DNA of 15,356 nt from JBPOFM01 sp038259855 (GTDB lineage: Bacteria; Bacteroidota; Bacteroidia; Flavobacteriales; Flavobacteriaceae). Location: the NCBI GenBank assembly GCA_038259855.1, contig JBBSOJ010000049.1, forward strand, positions 1 to 15,356, in the 5' to 3' direction. Shown piece after piece: positions 8,901 through 15,356 of the stretch. Numbering within the stretch: the stretch's first letter is position 1; each line of letters opens with the position of its first letter. A program made the position numbers and the translations under genes. The notes beneath the pieces were generated by a model. It saw only the letters and a list, made by a program, of their open reading frames with translations, had not been told where the DNA came from and did not search any database.

Positions 8901-9039
8901 CACGTAATAAGACGTTCACACCTGGCACAGGAAGTGAACTTGCCTCATCTGTGACAACCCCAGTCAATGGATTTTGAGCCAATAAAATGGAGGGGAACAG
9001 TAATGCCAATAAAAATAAACTATTTAAAAATGTTTTCAT
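5986..9039 (-). CDS. susC: SusC/RagA-family TonB-dependent outer-membrane oligosaccharide transporter
   Basis: This 1017-residue protein is the beta-barrel importer of the locus. It has a signal peptide (1-21, ending LLAQ) and a carboxypeptidase-regulatory-like domain at 24-95 (LTGVVTDE, PGVNVLLRGT, FDGRYSI, SYIGYKTQ). The SusC hallmark and TonB-box region DEVVVIGYGT (102-111) follows, then a plug at about 112-236 (RIRGGASL, NPLIVIDGVPIG, DIESFSILKDASATAIYG, GVIIITTKKG). A long barrel ends in GINFDF with the terminal phenylalanine expected for outer-membrane proteins. There is no extra N-terminal STN domain, so it should not signal to an anti-sigma factor; this fits control by the divergent LacI-type regulator. 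It is the first gene of the minus-strand operon. The ATG at 9039 directly precedes the signal peptide. Confidence 0.96.
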   Translation of the reverse strand: MKTFLNSLFLLALLFPSILLAQNPLTGVVTDEASSLPVPGVNVLLRGTNTGTTTDFDGRYSINAKSGDVLVFSYIGYKTQEISVTTQSNINVTLAEDAAALDEVVVIGYGTVRKEDATGSVDIVTEKDFNKGPIISTDQLLAGKAAGVRITTNGGSPDSAPNIRIRGGASLNAQNNPLIVIDGVPIGNDNPAGISNPLTLVNPNDIESFSILKDASATAIYGTRASNGVIIITTKKGTSGAPKYNFSTDVSVNSAGEGLDMMTSDEYVRFIQQYHPNFVSNLGVEPGSVVTNEPVAQTVDGRSVYNTDWRDAVFRTAFTSNTNFSARANLLGKLPFRASIGYTNAEGVVKTDDYERVTASFRLTPLLLKDNLKVDLNAKGVFADKNAIDANGALAGAIVFDPTKPVFNSAPDNPFGGYYTNTNNGLIDGQANPLALLEQRERPERVFRFLGNAEFDYTMPFLPELRAVVNLGLDASRSKIEETYSENALATYRIDNENDAFVFNPGVNYRERQHITNTTFDAYTQYAKDFDEGFIKKFDVQVGYSYQNFKNDGNQDRFEYDTETGLRIPTLNADNPTNRYYNVLNLQSYFGRANLDLAGKYLFTFTLRADGSSLFTEENRWGYFPAAGFAWKVKEESFLKNVEVLNSLKVRLGYGETGQQDITGAVGFYPSIPLFIAGDNNSQYLPGSSLYSALPFNPNLTWEKTTTYNAGIDFDFFKNNFISGSFDIYKRETTDLLARVPVPPGQAFSNTFIDNVGATESEGFELNLNIRPVVSENFGFSINSNIAYNRAEVTDLDDIELLSAGGTLRGTGAFLLFNAVGQQPSSAFIFKQVYDTNGNPIPNSFVDLNGDNIINNEDRYFEQIAPNWTFGFGLNFDYNNWDLSANFRGQIGGNVYNLNKLNYGFIESALPTNNTSITNVLNFYDGAANPVFNNVIGNVQFSDYFLEDASFLRCDNIALGHRFNNIIKDGSVRFYGAVTNPFLITDYSGQDPENFGGIDGNFYPRPTIYTLGINFDF

Positions 9040-9095
9040 ACACTATTTTTAAGAGTTAATGCTGTTAAAATTTGTTATATTTTCGCTTCTCGGGT

Positions 9096-9124
9096 TAAAT
9101 CTATGTAAATTTTAGGTATCTAAA
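9096..9124 (-). promoter_or_regulatory. Possible susC promoter (Bacteroidetes-type)
   Basis: On the minus strand TAGATTTA (complement of 9096-9103) differs by one base from the Bacteroidetes -7 consensus TAnnTTTG. A TTTA (9121-9124) lies 17 bases upstream, about where a TTTG -33 element would be. This would place transcription start some 50 bases before the susC ATG. Both boxes are imperfect, so this is only a candidate. Confidence 0.25.
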
Positions 9125-9149
9125 TGGTATGACATTTAAATTAGAGTTG

Positions 9150-9163
9150 CGAAAACGTTTTCG
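9150..9163. promoter_or_regulatory. LacI-family operator palindrome in the divergent intergenic region
   Basis: CGAAAACGTTTTCG is a perfect 14-bp palindrome with the central CG typical of LacI/CcpA-type operators. It lies 110 bases upstream of the susC start and 154 bases upstream of the regulator start, in the only DNA shared by the two arms. I saw no second copy in the window. The natural ligand is the LacI-type protein encoded next door. Confidence 0.75.
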
Positions 9164-9317
9164 TGTTAAAAACTTTCTTAAATATGAGCAGAGTTTAATG
9201 AAAATAGTCAATTTTTATCAAATATCCAATAATGTCCTGCGATAAGTATTAAGTATGGAATGGAAATGACTCATCTGGTTGAAATTAATTCGTTAAATTC
9301 GCTAATATTCAAAAAAA

Positions 9318-10358
9318 ATGAAGAAAAAAATTACGCTAAAACAAATTGCTAGAGAATTGGACGTTTCGATTTCAACTGTGTCGAAAGCACTACGGAATAG
9401 TGTTGAAATTAGCGAAGATACGAGGCTTAAGATTCAAGCTTTTGCGAAATTATACAACTATCGACCTAACAACATCGCTTTGAGCTTAAAAAATAGAAAG
9501 ACAAAAACGATTGGCGTTATCATTCCTGAAATCGTCCATCATTTTTTTGCGAAAGTCATCAGAGGTATCGAGTTGGTCGCCAATAAACGTGGTTATAATG
9601 TCATAGTTGGTCTATCCAATGAATCCTTTGATAAGGAAGTCATCAATATGCAAATGTTGGCCAATGGAAGTATTGATGGATTTATCTTGTCAATCTCTAA
9701 AGAAACCTTGCAACATCAAGATTATCATCACTTAACGGAAACCATAAATCAAGGTATGCCCATTGTCATGTTTGATAGGGTCGTCAATGATATTCACTGC
9801 GATAAGGTCATTATCGACGATCTGAAAGGAAGCAAAAATGCCGTCTATAAACTGCTGAAAAATGGCTGCCATAACATCGCCATCATCACTACCAAAGATT
9901 ATGTGAATGTTGGCAAACTGCGAACACAGGGGTATCTTGAAGCGCTTGAGGATTTTAAGATCATTGCAGATTCCAAGTTAATTTTAAAGGTAGATGATGA
10001 ATTGCTGTCCGAAGATCATTTAGATTCGTTAGAAGCTGAAATAGAGCAGCTTTTTAGAGATAACAAAACGATCGATGGTGTGTTTGCCGTCAACGAATTA
10101 TACGCTATTATCGCTATGAAAGTGGCTCGAAAGATGAATCTAAAAGTCCCGGAGGACATACAATTTATAGGATTTACAGATGGCGTGTTGTCCAAACATG
10201 CTACACCTAGCTTAACGACTGTTAGCCAACACGGCCAACTTATGGGTGAGAAAGCAGCTGGTTTATTGATTGATAAGCTAGAAAATGAAGAAGACGAAGA
10301 ACGTTTTCAGACGATAGTTATAGAAACAAATCTAATTGAACGGGAATCCACTAAATAG
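9318..10358 (+). CDS. LacI-family transcriptional regulator of the PUL
   Basis: This 346-residue protein is a sugar-responsive DNA-binding regulator. The N-terminal helix-turn-helix is clear: ITLKQIARELDVSISTVSKAL (5-25), then the hinge region YRPNNIALSLKNRKT (48-62) with the leucine that wedges into the operator minor groove. From TIGVIIP (64-70) onward it has a periplasmic-binding-protein-like effector domain (FFAKVIRGIELVANKRGY, DGFILSIS, MVMFDR-like segment, GFTDGVLSKHATPSLTTV). Length and order are standard. It reads away from susC across a region holding a CG-centred palindrome, which implies control of susC and probably of itself. The ligand is likely maltose or a maltodextrin product (inferred). 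It could act as repressor or activator; relatives in Bacteroidetes are known for both. The start is set by ATG directly before KKKITLKQIA. Confidence 0.94.
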   Translation: MKKKITLKQIARELDVSISTVSKALRNSVEISEDTRLKIQAFAKLYNYRPNNIALSLKNRKTKTIGVIIPEIVHHFFAKVIRGIELVANKRGYNVIVGLSNESFDKEVINMQMLANGSIDGFILSISKETLQHQDYHHLTETINQGMPIVMFDRVVNDIHCDKVIIDDLKGSKNAVYKLLKNGCHNIAIITTKDYVNVGKLRTQGYLEALEDFKIIADSKLILKVDDELLSEDHLDSLEAEIEQLFRDNKTIDGVFAVNELYAIIAMKVARKMNLKVPEDIQFIGFTDGVLSKHATPSLTTVSQHGQLMGEKAAGLLIDKLENEEDEERFQTIVIETNLIERESTK

Positions 10359-10416
10359 AATATTTTATAGGTTTATTTAAAAACTTTAGTATATTTACGC
10401 CCTATACAAATACGAT

Positions 10417-10453
10417 CAAAACTTATATTTTCACTTCTCATGAATAAGTTTTG
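10417..10453 (+). repeat. Inverted repeat in the leader of the transporter gene
   Basis: CAAAACTTAT (10417-10426) and ATAAGTTTTG (10444-10453) are perfect 10-bp inverted copies around a 17-nt spacer. They lie in the 141-bp gap between the regulator and the transporter, ending 46 bases before the transporter ATG. There is no T-run after it, so it is not a standard terminator for the regulator. It could be an mRNA leader hairpin or a binding site for a dimeric protein. A TATATTTA at 10390-10397, one base from the TAnnTTTG consensus, lies just upstream and could be a -7 box. Confidence 0.5.
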
Positions 10454-10499
10454 GTAAGTAATTTCGCTTATCAATAGTAGTAATTAAATACATACTATA

Positions 10500-12032
10500 A
10501 TGAAAAAGCGTTCGCTAGGATTTTGGGAAATCTGGAACATGAGTTTCGGCTTTTTGGGAATTCAAATGGGTTTCGCCCTGCAAAATGCAAATGTCAGTCG
10601 AATTTTTCAAACTCTTGGAGCGGAAATTGATGATATCCCGATTCTTTGGGTAGCAGCGCCGTTAACAGGATTGATTGTACAGCCAATAATTGGTTACTTT
10701 AGTGACCGGACCTGGCATCCCCGATTGGGTCGTCGTCGTCCTTATTTTTTGGTGGGCGCAATTTTGGCTTCCTTGGCATTGTTCATCATGCCCAACTCAC
10801 CTCTACTTTGGATTGCTGCAGGGATGCTTTGGATTATGGACGCGTCTATCAACGTATCCATGGAGCCTTTTCGAGCATTTGTTGGAGATAATCTTCCAGA
10901 ACATCAGAGAACCAAAGGATTTGCAATGCAAAGTTTTTTCATTGGAATTGGCGCATACATAGCTTCAAAACTGCCTTTGATCCTCACGTATTTTGGCGTT
11001 GCAAATACGGCTGCAGAAGGTATTATCCCAGATTCTGTTAAATACTCGTTTTATATCGGTGGCGCGGCATTTTTCATTGCAGTACTTTGGACTGTGTTAA
11101 GATCTAAAGAATATTCTCCCGAGGAAATGAAATCATTCGAGGATGCTGAAAAAACAGCAACGCCCATTGAGAAAGATTTCACAAATGAATGGTATGAGAA
11201 AAATGGAACATCACATTTGACAAAGGGAATATTAGCCTTGGCAATAGGATTGCTGACAACCTATTTTATCTACGCCCAAGATTTAAAGAAAGATCTATAC
11301 GTTCTAACCCTAGGTCTGATCAGTTTGGGAGGTATTGCACTCATTATATCAGGATTATTGCAAAAAAATAAATCTAAAAATGGTTTTGTAACCATTATGA
11401 TTGATTTTCAAATGATGCCTAAAGTTATGAAGCAATTGGCTTGGGTACAATTTTTTTCTTGGTTCGCCTTATTTTCTATGTGGATCTATACTACGGCAGC
11501 GGTCACCGAGCATATATACCAAACGACCGACACAACATCTGATGCTTATAATACGGGTGCAAATCAGGTTGGAGAGATGTTTGCGAATTATAATATCATC
11601 GCAGCGGCAGTGGCCTTTTTGTTGCCATTATTGGCCAAATACACGAGTAGAAAATTCACGCATTTTTTGGCGTTGGTCGCTGGAGGATTGGGACTGATGT
11701 CTCTGTATTTTATTAACGAACCAACGACATTTACTATTGAATGGTTGCCTATGATAGGTGTTGGTATCGCTTGGGCCAGTATATTATCTGTGCCATACGC
11801 TATGCTTTCTGGCTCTTTACCAGCCTCTAAAATGGGCTATTATATGGGCGTATTTAACTTTTTTATTGTCATCCCTCAACTTGTGGCCGCTTCCATTCTT
11901 GGATTTCTGGTCTCTAAATATTTTAATAACGAACCTATTTACGCTTTATTGATTGGTGGCTGTTCAATGATTTTGGCAGGTGTCCTCTCATTATTAGTAA
12001 ATGACAAAGCAACAATTATAATAAATGACTAA
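10500..12032 (+). CDS. MFS sugar transporter, SLC45/GPH type, probable maltose permease
   Basis: This 510-residue polytopic protein has about 12 hydrophobic segments and is predicted to move maltose or short maltodextrins across the inner membrane by cation symport. It opens with FWEIWNMSFGFLGIQMGFALQNANVSRIFQTLGA (helix 1), and carries the SDRTWHPRLGRRRPY loop (68-82) between helices 2 and 3, a hallmark of SLC45/sucrose-maltose permeases. MEPFRAFVGD in the next helices is also typical. The central loop (about 200-235, acidic and basic) separates the two halves, and SVPYAMLSGSLP lies in the C-terminal half. It is followed with an 8-bp overlap by beta-phosphoglucomutase, so both are translated from one message. 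That link to intracellular maltose phosphorolysis is the main reason for proposing maltose as the cargo. Confidence 0.92.
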   Translation: MKKRSLGFWEIWNMSFGFLGIQMGFALQNANVSRIFQTLGAEIDDIPILWVAAPLTGLIVQPIIGYFSDRTWHPRLGRRRPYFLVGAILASLALFIMPNSPLLWIAAGMLWIMDASINVSMEPFRAFVGDNLPEHQRTKGFAMQSFFIGIGAYIASKLPLILTYFGVANTAAEGIIPDSVKYSFYIGGAAFFIAVLWTVLRSKEYSPEEMKSFEDAEKTATPIEKDFTNEWYEKNGTSHLTKGILALAIGLLTTYFIYAQDLKKDLYVLTLGLISLGGIALIISGLLQKNKSKNGFVTIMIDFQMMPKVMKQLAWVQFFSWFALFSMWIYTTAAVTEHIYQTTDTTSDAYNTGANQVGEMFANYNIIAAAVAFLLPLLAKYTSRKFTHFLALVAGGLGLMSLYFINEPTTFTIEWLPMIGVGIAWASILSVPYAMLSGSLPASKMGYYMGVFNFFIVIPQLVAASILGFLVSKYFNNEPIYALLIGGCSMILAGVLSLLVNDKATIIIND

Positions 12033-12690
12033 AAAAACATTCATATTCGATCTCGACGGAGTCATTGTAGACACGGCTAAATATCATTTTTTAGCCTGGA
12101 AGAAATTGGCCAACAGCATAGGTGTTGATTTCACTGAAGTACAAAACGAACAGCTTAAAGGTGTTAGCAGAGTTAAATCATTGGAGAAAATCCTCACTTG
12201 GGGCAACAAAAGTATCAGCGAAGATGAATTTGTCGAACTGATGGCGCTTAAGAATGATGACTATCTAAATTACATCAACAAAATGGATGCCTCCGAAATC
12301 TTACCGGATGTGGCTAAAATTTTGGATTACTTAATCGAAAAAGGTCAACATATAGCTTTAGGTTCTGCCAGCAAAAATGCCAGAATGATTCTGGAGAAAG
12401 TTAACCTTTTGGATAAGTTTGAAGTTATTGTAGACGGTAATGATGTGACCAAAGCAAAGCCAAACCCCGAAGTATTCCTAAAATCGGCAGAGCAGCTCAA
12501 TACTGACCCAAAGGACTGCATTGTTTTTGAAGATTCTTTGGCCGGTATCAAAGCTGCCAATATTGCAAGCATGGTTTCTATTGGGATTGGCGATAAAAAA
12601 ACCTTGAAAAAGGCAGATTTTGTGTTTAATGATTTCACAGAAATAAGCTTTGAGTTTTTGAATGACTTAATAAAAGAAAAAAGAACATAG
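12025..12690 (+). CDS. pgmB: Beta-phosphoglucomutase (HAD superfamily)
   Basis: The 221-residue cytoplasmic enzyme interconverts beta-glucose-1-phosphate and glucose-6-phosphate through a phospho-aspartate. All key residues are present at positions nearly identical to Lactococcus lactis beta-PGM: nucleophile D9 and acid/base D11 in FDLDG, R49 in KGVSRV, S114 in LGSASKN, K145 in KAKPNP, and E169/D170 in FEDSLAGI for magnesium. The helical cap (about 15-90) is the C1 type of the subfamily. The start overlaps the end of the transporter gene by 8 bp (ATGACTAA), implying translational coupling. It sits 78 bp before the GH65 gene, whose product supplies its substrate. The family also includes phosphatases, but the residues and context favour the mutase. 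Confidence 0.95.
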   Translation: MTKKTFIFDLDGVIVDTAKYHFLAWKKLANSIGVDFTEVQNEQLKGVSRVKSLEKILTWGNKSISEDEFVELMALKNDDYLNYINKMDASEILPDVAKILDYLIEKGQHIALGSASKNARMILEKVNLLDKFEVIVDGNDVTKAKPNPEVFLKSAEQLNTDPKDCIVFEDSLAGIKAANIASMVSIGIGDKKTLKKADFVFNDFTEISFEFLNDLIKEKRT

Positions 12691-12735
12691 AGAAAAGGGA
12701 AAGGACAGTTTTCATTTAGTTTAAAAGCGAAGCGG

Positions 12736-12756
12736 TCTAACATCTAATATCTAACA
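12736..12756 (+). repeat. Three tandem 7-bp units before the maltose phosphorylase gene
   Basis: TCTAACA (12736-12742), TCTAATA (12743-12749) and TCTAACA (12750-12756) form an imperfect heptad repeat. The first and third units are identical. It ends 12 bases before the GH65 start, in the untranslated spacer after pgmB. Slippage here could alter the spacer but not a reading frame. Confidence 0.6.
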
Positions 12757-12768
12757 TTTATTTAAAAA

Positions 12769-15078
12769 ATGAATCAAGATTATATACAACCAAATAATTG
12801 GTCGATCATAGAGGAGGGGTTTGATGCCGATCGCGTTAAATCGTCAGAAAGTATTTTTAGTATTGGCAACGGCGCCATGGGGCAACGTGCCAATTTTGAG
12901 GAGCAGTATTCAGGGAAAACATTTCAGGGAAGTTATATCGCTGGGGTCTATTATCCCGATAAAACCAGAGTTGGCTGGTGGAAAAATGGCTATCCACAAT
13001 ATTTTGCAAAAGTTCTTAATGCACCCAATTGGATAGGCATAAACGTCATCGTCAATGGCGAAGCGCTCGATCTGGGTAATTGTAAAGAGGTCCACAAGTT
13101 CAGAAGGGAATTGAATATGAAAGAGGGCTGGTTATCGCGTAGTTTTGTGATAACCCTTCATAATTATGTGGAGATTGAAGTACAAACAAAACGATTTTTG
13201 AGTTTGGAGATGGATGAAGTTGGAGCTATTCAATATAAAGTGACTCCTTTAAATAATGAAGCTCAAATCATCTTTGAGCCCTATATTGATGCTGGTATTA
13301 CCAATGAAGACAGCAATTGGGATGACAAATTTTGGAACCCGTTGAGTGTTAATTATGAGAATGAGCAGGCTTTTATTGTGTCACATACCATGAAGACAGA
13401 GTTTCATGTCTGTACCTCTATGCAAACGCAGGTTCGCTATAACGGTATTAACTTAAAGCCAGAAGCACCAATAAACGATGCGGTTGATTATATAGAATTT
13501 CAATATAAAGCGCAGGTCTTAAAAGGCGAAACTATTACAATCAACAAATTTGGGGGTTATGTCGTAGATCGTAATCATGATAAAGAGGAATTGATCACAG
13601 CTGCTAAAAGGTCGCTGGACGAGGCGGTAAAACTCGGGTTTGATGGACTGTTGAAACTTCAGAAAGCATCTTGGGAGAAAATATGGGAAATGGCAGACAT
13701 CACCATTGAAGGTGATGTGAAGGCACAACAAGGCATCCGTTTTAATATTTTTCAACTAAATCAAACATATCTTGGTAAAGACGAGCGTCTCAATATAGGT
13801 CCAAAAGGATTTACCGGTGAAAAGTATGGAGGTAGTACCTATTGGGATACGGAAGCTTATTGCATTCCATTTTACATGGCAACAAAAGATCAGGAGGTTG
13901 CTCGAAAACTATTGACATATCGATACCATCATCTTGAAAAGGCCATTGAGAATGCTCAAAATAATTTAGGTTTTAAAAATGGCGCGGCGCTTTATCCAAT
14001 GGTCACCATGAATGGCGAAGAATGCCATAACGAATGGGAAATTACACACGAGGAAATTCACCGTAACGGCGCCATTGCGTTTGCAATCTATAACTATCAT
14101 AGATATACGGGAGATTATAGTTACATTCCTGAAAAAGGCTTGGAAGTTCTTATCGGCATTGCTCGTTTCTGGCATCAGCGTGCTAATTTTTCAACCCATG
14201 AAAATAAATATGTCATTCTTGGTGTTACAGGTCCCAATGAATATGAGAATAATGTCAACAATAATTTTTATACCAATTATTTAGCCAAATGGTGCATTGA
14301 CTATGCTCTTGAAAACATTGAAACTGTAAAATTGAATCATGGTTCTGATTATAAAAGGATTATGACTAAAACAAAGATTGAAAGTTCCGAATTGGAAGCT
14401 TGGAAAAAAGTAGCTGATGGCATGTATTTCCCATATTCAGAGAAGCATCAAGTTTATTTACAGCAAGATGGATTTTTGGATAAGGATTTGGTGACTGTTG
14501 AACATCTGGATAAATCACAGCGACCTATCAATCAAAAATGGTCCTGGGATCGAATTTTGAGATCGCCATACATCAAACAAGCCGATACACTTCAGGGGTT
14601 TTATTTCTTTGAAGATCATTTTACCACCGAGGAGTTGGAGCGTCATTTCGATTTTTATGAGCCTTATACGGTACATGAAAGTTCACTGTCACCTTGTGTG
14701 CATAGCATTCAGGCGGCGAAGTTAGGCAGAATGGAACAAGCGTATACATTTTATTTAAGAACGTCTAGATTAGATTTGGATGACTATAACCATGAAGTAG
14801 AAGAAGGATTGCATATCACTTCTATGGCTGGGACTTGGATGAGCATAGTTGAGGGATTTGGAGGCATGAGGGTCAAAGATGATACACTATATTTTACACC
14901 AAGAATTCCAAAACAGTGGGATGCGTATTCTTTTAAAGTGAATTTTAGAAATCAAATTTTAAAAGTGAATGTGGCCCATGGAAACACTAAATTTGAACTT
15001 TCTGGGGATCGTGATTTAAATATTATGGTCAATAATACCTTGGTAACTATACAGCCCAATAATTTAGTGACTGTTTAA
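12769..15078 (+). CDS. GH65 glycoside phosphorylase, probable maltose phosphorylase
   Basis: This 769-residue protein, without a signal peptide, is predicted to cleave maltose with phosphate into glucose and beta-glucose-1-phosphate. It has the GH65 layout: an N-terminal beta-sandwich (about 10-270; SIFSIGNGAMGQRANFEE, GWLSRSFVITL), an alpha/alpha-barrel catalytic domain (about 320-690), and a small C-terminal beta domain (LYFTPRIPKQWDAYSFKVNF). Catalytic-domain marks are GGSTYWDTEAYCIPFY (354-369), NGEECHNEWEITHEEIHRNG (415-434) and GPNEYENNVNN (488-498); E491 fits the family's general acid. LSPCVHSIQAAKLG matches the HxxxA(A)xLG-type phosphate-site region. Length is typical. Next to pgmB and a sugar permease, maltose is the likely substrate. 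Trehalose, kojibiose and nigerose phosphorylases are in the same family, so exact linkage is inferred. No Shine-Dalgarno; an A-run (12764-12768) precedes the ATG. Confidence 0.93.
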   Translation: MNQDYIQPNNWSIIEEGFDADRVKSSESIFSIGNGAMGQRANFEEQYSGKTFQGSYIAGVYYPDKTRVGWWKNGYPQYFAKVLNAPNWIGINVIVNGEALDLGNCKEVHKFRRELNMKEGWLSRSFVITLHNYVEIEVQTKRFLSLEMDEVGAIQYKVTPLNNEAQIIFEPYIDAGITNEDSNWDDKFWNPLSVNYENEQAFIVSHTMKTEFHVCTSMQTQVRYNGINLKPEAPINDAVDYIEFQYKAQVLKGETITINKFGGYVVDRNHDKEELITAAKRSLDEAVKLGFDGLLKLQKASWEKIWEMADITIEGDVKAQQGIRFNIFQLNQTYLGKDERLNIGPKGFTGEKYGGSTYWDTEAYCIPFYMATKDQEVARKLLTYRYHHLEKAIENAQNNLGFKNGAALYPMVTMNGEECHNEWEITHEEIHRNGAIAFAIYNYHRYTGDYSYIPEKGLEVLIGIARFWHQRANFSTHENKYVILGVTGPNEYENNVNNNFYTNYLAKWCIDYALENIETVKLNHGSDYKRIMTKTKIESSELEAWKKVADGMYFPYSEKHQVYLQQDGFLDKDLVTVEHLDKSQRPINQKWSWDRILRSPYIKQADTLQGFYFFEDHFTTEELERHFDFYEPYTVHESSLSPCVHSIQAAKLGRMEQAYTFYLRTSRLDLDDYNHEVEEGLHITSMAGTWMSIVEGFGGMRVKDDTLYFTPRIPKQWDAYSFKVNFRNQILKVNVAHGNTKFELSGDRDLNIMVNNTLVTIQPNNLVTV

Positions 15079-15106
15079 TGATGTATAACATTTGATATCC
15101 AGAAAC

Positions 15107-15356
15107 ATGAAACGACTCATCAAACTTTTGATTCTCCTTACCAGTATGACAATCTTCTCTCAAGTTGAACGAATTGAACCACCCCATTGGTGGGTCGGAT
15201 TTGAGAATCCTGATTTGCAACTGTTGGTGAAACACCCTGATATCAGTACTGCAAAAGTGGAAATATCGTATGACGGGGTCAGCATAAAAAAAGTAAATAA
15301 AGGTGATAGTCCCAATTATATGTTTGTTGATTTAGTACTTGCTGCAGATACAAAGC
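15107..15356 (+). CDS. N-terminus of a SusA/neopullulanase-like GH13 enzyme, cut by the right edge
   Basis: The frame from ATG at 15107 is open to the window end (83 codons). Residues 1-19 form a signal peptide (MKRLIKLLILLTSMTIFSQ) without a lipobox cysteine, so the enzyme should be periplasmic. Residues 20-83 match the cyclomaltodextrinase N-terminal domain: IEPPHWWVGF (23-32) and DLQLLV (36-41) are its signature, seen in SusA-type neopullulanases and other Bacteroidetes maltodextrinases. The GH13 barrel would follow beyond the edge. It begins 28 bp after the GH65 stop, so it belongs to the same transcript. Its expected task is to cut imported maltodextrins into maltose and glucose in the periplasm. 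Catalytic residues are not visible here. Confidence 0.88.
   Translation, partial: MKRLIKLLILLTSMTIFSQVERIEPPHWWVGFENPDLQLLVKHPDISTAKVEISYDGVSIKKVNKGDSPNYMFVDLVLAADTK

Noticed and set aside
9294..9301. TAAATTCG as a -7 promoter box for the LacI-type gene
   Set aside because: It is one base from TAnnTTTG, but the nearest TTG upstream is only 12 bases away, too short for the usual spacing, so it was not listed.
12345..12743. Minus-strand open frame of 132 codons opposite pgmB
   Set aside because: It overlaps a beta-phosphoglucomutase with every catalytic residue intact, and its product looks like the reverse of that coding sequence with no recognisable domain.
15047..15235. Minus-strand open frame of 62 codons at the right end
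   Set aside because: It spans the end of the GH65 gene and the start of the SusA-like gene, both well supported on the other strand.
1..15356. Mobile element or defence system
   Set aside because: No transposase, integrase, terminal inverted repeats, toxin-antitoxin or nuclease genes are visible; composition and gene order are uniform for a native PUL.

Overview
The window is AT-rich DNA from a member of the Bacteroidetes, most likely a marine-type flavobacterium (Flavobacteriaceae). The evidence is a SusC/SusD pair, a SusE-like lipoprotein with a Bacteroidetes surface-export signal, a secreted amylase ending in a type IX secretion (T9SS) sorting domain, and A-rich leaders without Shine-Dalgarno sequences. 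It holds nearly all of a polysaccharide utilisation locus (PUL) for starch or maltodextrins.

Layout. Bases 1-58 may be the last codons of a plus-strand gene entering from the left. Bases 59-364 are non-coding and hold one weak terminator for that gene and one strong terminator for the operon on the other strand. From 9039 down to 365 the minus strand carries susC, susD, susE and a GH13 alpha-amylase. The first three are 11-19 bp apart. A strong terminator-like hairpin separates susE from the amylase. A 278-bp divergent intergenic region (9040-9317) contains a perfect 14-bp LacI-type palindrome. The plus strand then reads: LacI-family regulator, SLC45/GPH-type sugar transporter, beta-phosphoglucomutase (8-bp overlap with the transporter gene), GH65 maltose phosphorylase, and the start of a second GH13 enzyme (SusA/neopullulanase-like), which is cut by the right edge.

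Inferred working. The T9SS-exported amylase cuts alpha-glucan outside the cell. SusD and SusE capture oligosaccharides at the surface and SusC imports them across the outer membrane. The SusA-like enzyme shortens them in the periplasm. The MFS permease brings maltose into the cytoplasm, the GH65 enzyme phosphorolyses it to glucose and beta-glucose-1-phosphate, and PgmB converts the latter to glucose-6-phosphate. This route saves one ATP per maltose. The LacI-family protein probably controls both arms through the shared palindrome.

Novelty. The parts and their arrangement fit a known class of flavobacterial maltodextrin PUL, and I see no wholly new system. The points most worth a second look are the hairpin inside the susCDE-amylase unit, the single operator and its distance from the promoters, the divergent GH13 motifs of the secreted amylase, and the structured non-coding elements before the transporter, before the phosphorylase and at the left edge.
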